8,932 bases of DNA from an uncultured Parvibacter sp. (GCA_910587945.1 CAJUNI010000083.1:1-8932); one strand, 5' to 3'; shown: positions 1 through 6,012, numbered from the stretch's first letter. A program made the numbers and translations. The notes: a model not told the origin generated them from the letters alone.

Positions 1-324
1 ACAGACGCCCCCCACTCCGATGCCAATCCGCGCACCGCGGCCTAAGGTTTTCTTCGGAGCGGGTTTGGGTGGCACATAAGCAGCTCTTTGAGGAGCCGGG
101 GTGTAGCCGGGCTGCGGTGCAGGCGTGGGGGCGGGTTTGGCGCCTTGCGGAGCCGTAGATGCGGCAGCGGCTGGGGTTGCATCTTGAGAAGGCACTGATT
201 CCGAGGCTGGTGTGCCGGCGCCGTTAGCCTGCGCCCCTTGATCAGGCCGACGGAGCGGAGCACCGCAACCGCCGCAGAAGACCGCACTGTCCTCTGCCTG
301 TTTTCCACATTGGGGACAAAACAT
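1..324 (-). CDS. Zinc-ribbon protein with Pro/Ala-rich linker, probably membrane-anchored (partial, C-terminus missing)
   Basis: The visible 108 residues begin MFCPQCGKQAEDSAVFCGGC, a zinc-ribbon with two CxxC knuckles (Cys3/Cys6 and Cys17/Cys20). Residues about 25-90 are a Pro/Ala/Gln-rich, probably disordered linker. A basic stretch (PKPAPKKTLGRGAR) is followed by IGIGVGGVC, which looks like the start of a transmembrane helix, and the frame runs off the left edge. An N-terminal zinc ribbon, flexible linker and single membrane helix is a common bacterial arrangement; its function is generally unknown. The start is the ATG at 324, because an AGAGGA-type ribosome site lies about 6 bases upstream and the ribbon begins at once. 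An overlapping frame starting with TTG at 329 loses the Cys pattern and was not used. It lies 298 bases downstream of the YgiQ gene and probably has its own promoter. Family call firm, role unknown. Confidence 0.8.
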   Translation of the reverse strand, partial: MFCPQCGKQAEDSAVFCGGCGAPLRRPDQGAQANGAGTPASESVPSQDATPAAAASTAPQGAKPAPTPAPQPGYTPAPQRAAYVPPKPAPKKTLGRGARIGIGVGGVC

Positions 325-371
325 AGCAATTCCTCTTTCTACTTCTTCTACTCTCTTTTGGATAGCCTACC

Positions 372-377
372 ATTAAA
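372..377 (-). promoter_or_regulatory. Possible -10 element for the left-edge zinc-ribbon gene
   Basis: Read on the minus strand this is TTTAAT, five of six matches to TATAAT, in an AT-rich patch 48 bases upstream of the ATG at 324. No convincing -35 hexamer lies 16-18 bases upstream, so this is only a candidate. Confidence 0.22.
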
Positions 378-561
378 TAGAAGGTTCGCGCTCGCCTGGC
401 GCTCCTTTTCTGGCGACCCACGTTTATGAATCACTAGATTCTGTCAGCTTAGGTGCTAGGGCCCCAAGAGATTTGCGCAATTTTCTGCAGGAGCTTTGAG
501 GGGCCTCGGTGCTTAAGCCCTGAGTTTTGTCCACTCATGATGTTTCTAAGAAGAGGGTTTA

Positions 562-577
562 TTCCTATCCCTAGGAA
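562..577 (-). terminator. Weak hairpin downstream of the YgiQ gene, possible terminator
   Basis: On the minus strand this reads TTCCTA-GGGA-TAGGAA: a perfect 6-bp stem closed by a GNRA-type tetraloop, 45 bases after the YgiQ stop codon. The following sequence (TAAACCCTCTTCTT) is only mildly T-rich, so intrinsic termination is uncertain. Confidence 0.3.
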
Positions 578-622
578 GGTCTGCATCCAAGGGTCCGCGA
601 TGAAATCTCTACCCTCAGTTTC

Positions 623-2815
623 CTAGCGGATGCCACCTTTATGTCCTCGCGCTCGAGGTGGCTTTGTTCGATTCGTATTACGTGATTGCGGTCGAGGGTG
701 ATGCGACCCTGCGCCCGAGCCCCTAGCCTGGTCCTTCCGGTGCGACTTCGAAGGGGCTACCGAAGAAGCGGGGGCTTGGTTTCCTCGCTTCCCCGCTGAG
801 GAACCTGCCATCGCCTTTCCCCGCTGGCCCTTCCCCTTAAAACCGGACGGGTTGCTGTGCCCCTGAGAATCCGAACCGCCAGCCTTCTTTCGTTTTCCCT
901 GAGAATCCGAGGCAGAAGCTTTGCCGGATTGCCGTTTCGAGTCTGAGGCGCTGGCCTTCCTTCGTTTTCCCTTGGAGCCGGAGGCGCCAGCCTTTCCCTG
1001 CTGATCTCGCGAAGCCGACTCGGGGCGCACGAGGCACTGCTTATCAAAGCCAATGAGGTTCCCTCTTCCCGCCCGCCGCAAGGCCTCTCGCACCAAGTCG
1101 GCATTACGGGGATTTCGATACTGAACCAAGGCTCGTTGAAGGGCCTTCTCATGGGGAGAGCGTGCCACATACACCGGCTTCATGGTGCGCGGATCTACCC
1201 CGGTAAAATACATGGCAGTAGCCAACGATCCCGGCGTGGGGTAAAAATCTTGCACCTGCTCGGGATTAAAGCCCATATCTCGACAGAATTCCGCCAATTC
1301 TACGGCTTCGGCAAGCGTCGAGCCCGGGTGTGATGACATCAGGTAGGGCACTACATACTGTTCTTTCCCCGCGCGCTTACACTCGGCATAAAAGGCGTCG
1401 ACAAACCGTTCATAGACCTCGTGGGGAGGCTTTCCCATGACCTCAAGTACCGCCTGAGAAACATGCTCAGGCGCCACGCGCAACTGACCACTCACATGAT
1501 GGGTTACTAACTCGCGCAAAAACGTGGGGTCGGGATCTTTCATGCAGTAATCAAAGCGCACCCCGGAGCGGACGAATACCTTTTTCACGCCCGGTAATTT
1601 ACGCAACGCGCGCAGGGTATCCACATAGCCTGTGTGATCAACCTCGAGCTTTTTACAGGGCTGCGGAGAAAGGCACCGGTGCTTTTTACAGGCGCCCCGG
1701 GTGAGCTGATCCTTGCAAGCGGGCTGGAAGAAATTGGCCGTAGGACCCCCCACGTCGTTGATATAGCCCTTAAAGTTGGGAGAAGCAATGAGCTCTTTCG
1801 CTTCCTCCACAAGCCCTTCTTTACTGCGAGGCACCACAATACGCCCTTGATGGAAGGTAAGTGCACAAAACGCGCACTCCCCAAAACACCCTCGATTGGC
1901 GGTAAGCGAAAACTCCACTTCTGAGAGAGCAGGCACACCACCCGCAGCCTCATAGGACGGATGGGCACGGCGCTCAAAAGGCAATCGATAGACCGCATCA
2001 AGCTCTGCGGTAGACAGAGGTTCCGCGGGAGGATTCTGAACCACAAATTCGTGGGGACCGTAGGGCTCCACCAAAGTCTGCCCCATAAAGGGATCAGAAT
2101 TCTCATATTGAATCGCGAAACTTTCAGCAAACCGTAGAGGATCCGTTTTCATGGAACTAAAGGAAGGCAGCTCGCGATAGTCATAGACGGCATCAAGGCT
2201 ACGGGTTCGATAGACCGTCCCCGGAATAAAGGTGAGGTCTTTGATGGTCAAGCCACTTTGCAGGGCTTCCGCAATGGCAATGATCGAATGCTCCCCCATG
2301 CCATAGGAAATCAAATCAGCATTGGCATCCAGTAGAATTGAGCGCTTCAGGGAGTCAGACCAATAGTCATAGTGGGCAAGCCTGCGCAGAGAGGCTTCGA
2401 TGCCCCCTAAAATGATGGGACTATCCTTGTAGACACGGCGTATCAAATTACTGTAGACCACCACCGCATGATCAGGACGAAGCCCTGCTACCCCACCGGG
2501 ACTATAGGCATCTTGATGGCGCCGCTTTTTGGCTACGGTGTAGTGATTAACCATGGAATCCATATTGCCTGAGGACACCAAGAATCCCAACCGCGGCTGG
2601 CCAAACACTTGAATCGACTGCTCATCTTTCCAATCGGGCTGGGAAATAATGCCCACCGAGAAGCCATGGGCTTCGAGCAGGCGTGTAATAATTGCCATAC
2701 CGAACGAGGGATGATCCACATAGGCATCCCCGCATACATAGACAAAATCGAGTGTGTCCCAGCCTCGGGCTTGGGCTTCTTCTTTGCTGAGCGGCAAAAA
2801 CGAACCCATAGTCAT
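623..2815 (-). CDS. YgiQ family radical SAM protein with basic low-complexity tail
   Basis: A 730-residue protein of the YgiQ (UPF0313) radical SAM family; the reaction it catalyses is not established. The N-terminal part (about 1-300) matches the family's cobalamin-binding-like region, with FGQPRLGFLVSSGNMDSMVN at about 71-90. The radical SAM cluster motif CxxxCxxC is at Cys310, Cys314 and Cys317, in RGCFGECAFC. A second family-typical cysteine group follows at Cys367, Cys376, Cys381 and Cys387. HVSGQLRVAPEH (440-451) and YPTPGSLATAMYFTG (525-539) are further conserved blocks, and the core ends near 598 (GFDKQCLVRP). Residues about 600-730 are a Lys/Arg/Ser/Gly-rich tail with imperfect repeats. 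Length resembles known YgiQ proteins. The start ATG overlaps the kinase stop codon as TAATG, with GAGGG just upstream; an in-frame ATG two codons later (2809) is an alternative. It is the second gene of a coupled pair with the lipid kinase. Family assignment very firm. Confidence 0.95.
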   Translation of the reverse strand: MTMGSFLPLSKEEAQARGWDTLDFVYVCGDAYVDHPSFGMAIITRLLEAHGFSVGIISQPDWKDEQSIQVFGQPRLGFLVSSGNMDSMVNHYTVAKKRRHQDAYSPGGVAGLRPDHAVVVYSNLIRRVYKDSPIILGGIEASLRRLAHYDYWSDSLKRSILLDANADLISYGMGEHSIIAIAEALQSGLTIKDLTFIPGTVYRTRSLDAVYDYRELPSFSSMKTDPLRFAESFAIQYENSDPFMGQTLVEPYGPHEFVVQNPPAEPLSTAELDAVYRLPFERRAHPSYEAAGGVPALSEVEFSLTANRGCFGECAFCALTFHQGRIVVPRSKEGLVEEAKELIASPNFKGYINDVGGPTANFFQPACKDQLTRGACKKHRCLSPQPCKKLEVDHTGYVDTLRALRKLPGVKKVFVRSGVRFDYCMKDPDPTFLRELVTHHVSGQLRVAPEHVSQAVLEVMGKPPHEVYERFVDAFYAECKRAGKEQYVVPYLMSSHPGSTLAEAVELAEFCRDMGFNPEQVQDFYPTPGSLATAMYFTGVDPRTMKPVYVARSPHEKALQRALVQYRNPRNADLVREALRRAGRGNLIGFDKQCLVRPESASRDQQGKAGASGSKGKRRKASASDSKRQSGKASASDSQGKRKKAGGSDSQGHSNPSGFKGKGQRGKAMAGSSAGKRGNQAPASSVAPSKSHRKDQARGSGAGSHHPRPQSRNTNRTKPPRARGHKGGIR
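851..1000 (-). repeat. Degenerate tandem repeat encoding the Ser/Lys/Gly-rich tail of YgiQ
   Basis: Residues about 606-655 of the YgiQ protein are built from copies of a unit like GKxKKASASDSQ. At the DNA level the block TTCGTTTTCCCT recurs (890-901 and 962-973), and CCCTGAGAATCCGA occurs twice (860-873 and 897-910). The copies have diverged, which suggests repeat expansion followed by drift. Confidence 0.7.
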
Positions 2816-3795
2816 TAGCCCTCAGTAATGCGTACATAGCCCGCAGGGGATGTAGCCGTAAGCGACGAATGTCGAGAGCGCTTGGGTACCAAGAGACGAA
2901 GGGCGCAGGGCTCAACGCCTAGATTAAATACCCGTCCATGGAGTTTTTCGCCATCCGCTTGGGCAGGAGGCTCAGTCTCAAATGCCAGTTGAACCCGATG
3001 AGCCCGCAAGAACTCCAAGGCTTTAAAGGATGTATGGTGTCCTTCTTTCGCCATAAGCAGAATGCTTACGGCCTTAAGCCGAGATAACGGCGGCTTCGCA
3101 ATAGCAATATCAAGAAGGCCATCCACCAGCGAAGCCTTCGGGGTGATCTTAAAACCTCCGCCATAACTTACCCCATTTTGGACTGCCAGGAGATACATAG
3201 AACCTTCTTGTGGCGCTCCCCCATCCACCACCATGGTGTAATTCAGAATATCCAAATGATTAATGAGCTGATTCATAGAGGCGCTTAAATACAAGGGAAG
3301 CCCAGTGCGCCCCGTGCGTTGCCGACGCTCAACCGTCTCAAGAGCAATAGCAGCATCAACCCCAAAGGAAACCGTCTCCACGAAGTATTGATCATTACAG
3401 ACGCCCACATCCACCAACGCTTCGCGCGCATCCATCAACGCAGCAATGGCTTTTTCCACCCCGCGAGGCATCCCAATGGTCTGGGCATAATCATTGCCCG
3501 AGCCAACGGGAATAATGCCAAACGCCGGCCGTTGTTCCGCGGGAATCGTCATGAGCCCATTGACTACTTCGCTGATAATACCGTCGCCGCCTAAGGCGAG
3601 TACCGTATCAAAGGATGAAGCCCCGGCTGCTATTTCTATGGCATGCTTGGGCGCTAAGGTAGTGGCCACTTCTACGGATAAGGGCGAAAGCTGCTCTTTT
3701 AAGAGGGCACACGCTTCGAGCGCTGCTTGCGCTCCGTTGCCGTTCTGGGCAGCCGGATTTGCTATCAGCAGCACCGATCCAAGATTCTGTGCCAT
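2815..3795 (-). CDS. YegS/DagK-family lipid kinase (diacylglycerol kinase catalytic domain)
   Basis: A 326-residue cytosolic or membrane-associated lipid kinase that transfers phosphate from ATP to a lipid hydroxyl. Diacylglycerol is the usual Gram-positive substrate, but the sequence does not fix it. Visible motifs: the N-terminal ANPAAQNGNG (12-21); GGDGIISEVVNGL (69-81), the nucleotide-binding GGDG signature; PVGSGND (96-102), with Ser where relatives often have Thr; the C-terminal block YGGGFKITPKASLVDGLLDI (211-230); and QADGE (279-283), also typical. Length is normal for the family. The start ATG is preceded by AAGGAGG with 5-base spacing, the best ribosome site in the window. The stop codon overlaps the ATG of the YgiQ gene by one base, implying translational coupling. 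The trigger-factor gene ends 153 bases upstream. In such neighbourhoods the enzyme usually recycles diacylglycerol released during envelope lipid metabolism, but that is inference. Confidence 0.93.
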   Translation of the reverse strand: MAQNLGSVLLIANPAAQNGNGAQAALEACALLKEQLSPLSVEVATTLAPKHAIEIAAGASSFDTVLALGGDGIISEVVNGLMTIPAEQRPAFGIIPVGSGNDYAQTIGMPRGVEKAIAALMDAREALVDVGVCNDQYFVETVSFGVDAAIALETVERRQRTGRTGLPLYLSASMNQLINHLDILNYTMVVDGGAPQEGSMYLLAVQNGVSYGGGFKITPKASLVDGLLDIAIAKPPLSRLKAVSILLMAKEGHHTSFKALEFLRAHRVQLAFETEPPAQADGEKLHGRVFNLGVEPCALRLLVPKRSRHSSLTATSPAGYVRITEG

Positions 3796-3800
3796 GTTCG

Positions 3801-3807
3801 CCTCCTT
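3801..3807 (-). promoter_or_regulatory. Consensus ribosome binding site of the lipid kinase gene
   Basis: The minus strand reads AAGGAGG, a perfect Shine-Dalgarno core, 5 bases from the ATG at 3795. It fixes the start of the kinase. Confidence 0.85.
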
Positions 3808-3821
3808 GTTCGTTACAACCG

Positions 3822-3858
3822 AAGCGCCCGGCCACCAGAGGTTTGGTACCGGGCGCTT
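3822..3858 (-). terminator. Strong 10-bp hairpin between trigger factor and lipid kinase genes
   Basis: AAGCGCCCGG and CCGGGCGCTT form a perfect 10-bp stem around a 17-base loop that can itself pair (ACC/GGT). It lies 90 bases after the trigger-factor stop and 26 bases before the kinase ATG. Read on the minus strand it is followed by CGGTTGT, a poor T-tract; the TTTT run is on the plus-strand side. It may terminate the trigger-factor transcript inefficiently, or be a leader structure of the kinase mRNA. Confidence 0.55.
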
Positions 3859-3860
3859 TT

Positions 3861-3902
3861 AGTATAGTGTGCGATTATCTGCTAAAACGTGGTCGCTGAC
3901 GA
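3861..3902 (-). promoter_or_regulatory. Candidate promoter for the lipid kinase-YgiQ unit
   Basis: Two -10-like hexamers occur on the minus strand: GATAAT at 3874-3879 and TATACT at 3861-3866. For GATAAT a TCGTCA hexamer (four of six matches to TTGACA) lies 17 bases upstream at 3897-3902. Transcription from here would place the 3822-3858 hairpin at the very 5' end of the message. Composition and placement are suggestive only. Confidence 0.35.
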
Positions 3903-3948
3903 CTGTTACGAGAGCGCTTCTGTTTCTCGATAACCCTTTGACCAGCCG

Positions 3949-5304
3949 TTATTCCGCAGGCTCTTCTACTACTTCCTCTACCTGCTCTTCAACGACCGGA
4001 GCGGCTTGCTCAGGATCAAGAACCGTTATCTTGGCGTGCTCTAACACCCAGTTATTCGCCTTCAGGCGCTCGGCCGCCTCGCGAAGGGCAAAGCCACGAC
4101 CCGTTGTCTCAAGCTGCTGACGGGTTTGTTTCGGATTACCCTGGGGATTCATGGCGCGACAAGCAGCCTCGATATCCTCATCGGTTAGGGTTAAGCCCTC
4201 GTGACGGTAGATTGCGTCTAAGCAATAGCCCTGGACCAACATCTCTCGCGTTTGCAGCATGAGCATCATGCCCAGTTGTTGATCGCCACCATTTTGCTCG
4301 ACGAATTGCTCCCAAGTCATGCCCTGCTGCTGCACTTCAGCATGAATGTTGTTGAGCAAGTTAGAGCGCATGGTCTCATAGACCTCGTCAGCAATCTTGC
4401 CCTGGAAACGAGGAGCTAAGGCGTTGGCTACCAATTGGCGCTTGTAGTTTTCATATTCCTCACGAGCCTGGTGCTCCAAACCGCGAGCAATGTCGGCACG
4501 AAGATCCTCAACGCCCTTATACATGGGCATATATTGCTGAACCCAGGCATCGTCAACTTTCGGGTCCTCAGGCTTTTGGATTTCAATAACCGTAAGGGTG
4601 CACTCCACCGTTTGAGTACGCGGGTTGAAGTCCTCATCAAAGTCAGGGCCTTCGAAGGTAAAGGTCTTGGTCTGACCGGGCTCCATGCCCAGCACCTGCT
4701 CTTCAAAGCCTTCGGGCATATAGCCTTGACCAGCGGTAAAGGTGCGACCGTCGGTAGTGAGACCGGGGATTTCTTTTCCATCCTCGGTGCACTTCATGGC
4801 AATGAGAGCGCTATCCCCTGCCTCGATCGGCTTCGGGTCGGCGGTTACAAAGGTGGCGTAGCGCTCAGCCATGGCTTCCAGCTGACGATCAACCAAGGTT
4901 TCATCGAAGCTAAAGGGCGGTACCGTGATCTCCACGGGCTCATAGGAAGTCAGCTCATAATCCGGCTTCAATGCCACCGGCAGATCAAAGGTGAAGGATT
5001 GATCGCGCTTGAGGGCGCTTTTGGGCTGCGCCTCCGGCGGGAAAGCGGGCACCAAATTCTTCTTATCCAGAGCATGGGGCACCATTGCGGCAATGGCAGA
5101 GGCTTCCACAATGGAGTCCAGATTCTTGATACCCATGCGCTCCTCGGCTACCTGAGCGACGGTTTTACCCTGTTCCGGCTGCAACCCCATGGACTGAGCA
5201 AAGCCCACTTGAGCCGCCTGCAAAGCCTCATTTACTTCCTGGGGAGTGGCTTCACACTCTAAGAGAAGCTGATTCTCTCCAAGTTTTTTGCTATGCACTT
5301 TCAT
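3949..5304 (-). CDS. tig: Trigger factor-like chaperone/peptidyl-prolyl isomerase with diverged N-terminal domain
   Basis: A 451-residue protein with trigger-factor architecture. Residues 1-115 are the N-terminal domain. About 150-245 form an FKBP-type isomerase domain (GDSALIAMKCTEDGKEIPG, then GQGYMPEGFEEQVLGMEPGQ, the most conserved block). About 246-425 form the helical C-terminal chaperone domain, and 429-451 an acidic tail (EEQVEEVVEEPAE). In the family, the protein docks at the ribosome exit tunnel and shields nascent chains. The docking signature GFRxGxxP is not recognisable here: the matching stretch reads GLQPEQGKTVAQVAEERMG (40-58), although the flanking VAQ...G pattern aligns. Length is slightly above the roughly 430 usual residues, mainly because of the tail. 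The start ATG has AAAGGAG 8 bases upstream. No clpP or clpX follows; the next gene is a lipid kinase. It could be the sole trigger factor with a drifted N-domain or a trigger-factor paralogue. Confidence 0.88.
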   Translation of the reverse strand: MKVHSKKLGENQLLLECEATPQEVNEALQAAQVGFAQSMGLQPEQGKTVAQVAEERMGIKNLDSIVEASAIAAMVPHALDKKNLVPAFPPEAQPKSALKRDQSFTFDLPVALKPDYELTSYEPVEITVPPFSFDETLVDRQLEAMAERYATFVTADPKPIEAGDSALIAMKCTEDGKEIPGLTTDGRTFTAGQGYMPEGFEEQVLGMEPGQTKTFTFEGPDFDEDFNPRTQTVECTLTVIEIQKPEDPKVDDAWVQQYMPMYKGVEDLRADIARGLEHQAREEYENYKRQLVANALAPRFQGKIADEVYETMRSNLLNNIHAEVQQQGMTWEQFVEQNGGDQQLGMMLMLQTREMLVQGYCLDAIYRHEGLTLTDEDIEAACRAMNPQGNPKQTRQQLETTGRGFALREAAERLKANNWVLEHAKITVLDPEQAAPVVEEQVEEVVEEPAE

Positions 5305-5312
5305 TCTTAAAA

Positions 5313-5319
5313 CTCCTTT
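5313..5319 (-). promoter_or_regulatory. Ribosome binding site of the trigger factor gene
   Basis: The minus strand reads AAAGGAG in an A-rich context, 8 bases from the ATG at 5304, and supports that start codon. Confidence 0.75.
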
Positions 5320-5336
5320 TTATTCACTGCATAAGG

Positions 5337-5358
5337 GCGGCGGCCTGAAAGCCGCCGC
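5337..5358 (-). other. GC-only 8-bp hairpin in the leader of the trigger factor gene
   Basis: GCGGCGGC and GCCGCCGC form a perfect 8-bp stem made only of G and C, around a 6-base loop, ending 32 bases before the trigger-factor ATG. No T-tract follows on the minus strand (CCTTATGC). It could be a leader hairpin that protects the 5' end, or a terminator-like structure for the upstream 69-residue protein gene, whose stop is 89 bases away. Confidence 0.6.
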
Positions 5359-5373
5359 ATTCGTTACCCGTGT

Positions 5374-5379
5374 ATTTTA
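5374..5379 (-). promoter_or_regulatory. Possible -10 element of the trigger factor promoter
   Basis: The minus strand reads TAAAAT, five of six matches to TATAAT, 69 bases upstream of the trigger-factor ATG. No good -35 hexamer is seen at the usual distance. If used, the message would start just before the hairpin at 5337-5358. Confidence 0.3.
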
Positions 5380-5447
5380 TCCTATGGCGCTCACCCCACA
5401 CAGAGCAATTTACAACCTCAGAAGAGACGCTGCGAAAACCACACATA

Positions 5448-5657
5448 TTAGGACTGAGATTTGGAGTTACATCCCTGTTCAGAAGTCGACAGAGGAGATC
5501 CGGCCCCCCTGCCATCTACCCGCACAATTTTGCGGCCCCCGCACTTCTCACAGGCTGGTGTGCCGGGTGTGATGGGAGCTCCACACTGTGCACAAACATA
5601 CTGAGCTTGGGCAGTAAACATGCCGCATTCATTGCAATGGGTGCAGGGATAACACAT
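5448..5657 (-). CDS. Small Cys-rich zinc-ribbon-like protein (69 residues)
   Basis: The protein begins MCYPCTHCNECGMF, so cysteines occur at 2, 5, 8 and 11 in a CxxCxxCxxC run. Two more CxxC knuckles follow (Cys22/Cys25 and Cys36/Cys39, the latter in CEKCGGRKIVR), plus Cys63 in the tail. The second and third pairs form a classic double zinc ribbon; the first run might bind another zinc or a metal cluster. Residues 45-69 are Gly/Ser-rich and probably disordered. The ATG at 5657 was chosen because AGAGGA lies 8 bases upstream and the Cys pattern begins immediately; an upstream in-frame TTG would add ten unremarkable residues, and the overlapping ATG five bases earlier is in another frame. It follows the 78-residue ribbon gene by 78 bases with a hairpin in between. 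No enzyme motif is present; an adaptor or nucleic-acid/metal-binding role is possible but not shown. Confidence 0.75.
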   Translation of the reverse strand: MCYPCTHCNECGMFTAQAQYVCAQCGAPITPGTPACEKCGGRKIVRVDGRGAGSPLSTSEQGCNSKSQS

Positions 5658-5665
5658 TTCATGGA

Positions 5666-5671
5666 TCCTCT
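5666..5671 (-). promoter_or_regulatory. Ribosome binding site that sets the start of the 69-residue protein
   Basis: AGAGGA on the minus strand sits 8 bases from the ATG at 5657 but only 3 bases from an out-of-frame ATG at 5662, so spacing favours the in-frame, Cys-rich reading. Confidence 0.6.
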
Positions 5672-5683
5672 CCCGAAAGAACA

Positions 5684-5710
5684 GCAAGGGAGCCCCACGG
5701 ACTCCCTTGC
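5684..5710 (-). terminator. Perfect 9-bp hairpin with T-rich tail after the 78-residue zinc-ribbon gene
   Basis: GCAAGGGAG and CTCCCTTGC pair perfectly around a 9-base loop, 25 bases after the stop codon of the 78-residue protein gene. On the minus strand it is followed by TGTTCTTTC, so it resembles an intrinsic terminator. The next ribosome site begins only about 12 bases further on, so full termination would leave no room for a promoter for the 69-residue gene; partial readthrough is likely. Confidence 0.65.
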
Positions 5711-5735
5711 CAGAAATACTACGATTCCTTTTGCC

Positions 5736-5972
5736 TTAGTTTTGGCCCGGCGCTTTTGGAGCGGCAGGGGCACCCGGAGCACCAGGAGCTGCGGGAGCGC
5801 CAGGGGCACCAGGAGCTGCAGGGGCACCCGGGGCACCGGGGGCACCGGGAGCGCTGGGGCCAGACGGTAAGTCGGCGCCGCATTCCTTACAGGTGGTGTC
5901 CATGGGGCCGTTTTTTGCTCCACATTTCGGACAGGTCTTGTCTACTTCAATAGCTGCTGGTCTAAAACACAT
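5736..5972 (-). CDS. Small zinc-ribbon protein with xAP triplet-repeat tail (78 residues)
   Basis: The N-terminal half is a zinc ribbon with knuckles Cys14/Cys17 (CPKCGAKN) and Cys28/Cys31 (CKECGADL), preceded by MCFRPAAIEVDK, which contains one extra Cys2. Residues 41-75 are a low-complexity tail of Ala-Pro triplets with Gly, Ala or Lys in the third place. No signal peptide or membrane helix is seen, so it is probably cytosolic. The ATG at 5972 has AAAGGA 7 bases upstream; a longer reading in the same frame from 6125 adds a segment that covers the intergenic hairpin and lacks family character, so it was not used. It stands 217 bases downstream of the permease gene and 78 bases upstream of the 69-residue Cys-rich gene. 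Role unknown; an adaptor that binds partners through the zinc ribbon is conceivable. Confidence 0.78.
   Translation of the reverse strand: MCFRPAAIEVDKTCPKCGAKNGPMDTTCKECGADLPSGPSAPGAPGAPGAPAAPGAPGAPAAPGAPGAPAAPKAPGQN
5748..5846 (-). repeat. Tandem repeat encoding an xAP triplet tail (three copies of GAPGAPAAP)
   Basis: Eleven consecutive triplets ending in Ala-Pro (residues 43-75) include three perfect copies of the 9-residue unit GAPGAPAAP (46-54, 55-63, 64-72), i.e. a 27-bp period. The DNA copies differ at synonymous positions (for example GGGGCACC against GGAGCACC), so the protein repeat appears to be kept while the DNA drifts. Confidence 0.85.
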
Positions 5973-6012
5973 GGTGGTTTCCTTTCCTTCGGTTTCACCC
6001 AAGAAAAAGTGT

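Larger units (their letters stand above)
325..622. other. 298-base intergenic region between the YgiQ and left-edge zinc-ribbon genes
   Basis: No credible gene is seen on either strand. On the minus strand the region must hold the end of the lipid kinase-YgiQ transcript and the start of the zinc-ribbon transcript. It contains an inverted repeat at 562-577 (TTCCTA/TAGGAA around a four-base loop), another at 460-505 (GGCCCC/GGGGCC), and two 8-bp palindromes, TTGCGCAA at 473-480 and GCTTAAGC at 511-518. None has a strong T-tract. The ribosome site AGAGGA lies at about 331-336. Confidence 0.6.

Noticed and set aside
42..329. 95-codon minus-strand frame starting with TTG
   Set aside because: The frame shifted relative to it (ATG at 324) gives a clean zinc ribbon that stays open to the window edge, while this reading has no family character.
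757..1170. 137-codon minus-strand frame inside the YgiQ gene
   Set aside because: It overlaps the repetitive tail in another frame and is Arg/Pro-rich, as expected from a shadow of a GC-rich repeat.
4435..5262. 275-codon open frame on the plus strand opposite the trigger factor gene
   Set aside because: It is the reverse complement shadow of a well-supported gene, has no recognisable domain and no good ribosome site.
5748..5846. Possible CRISPR or minisatellite-type array
   Set aside because: There are no unique spacers; the period is a coding triplet repeat within a supported gene.
5370..5870. 166-codon plus-strand frame with a GTRGTG-rich end
   Set aside because: Its repeats are the antisense reading of the xAP repeat, and it crosses two supported minus-strand genes and two hairpins.
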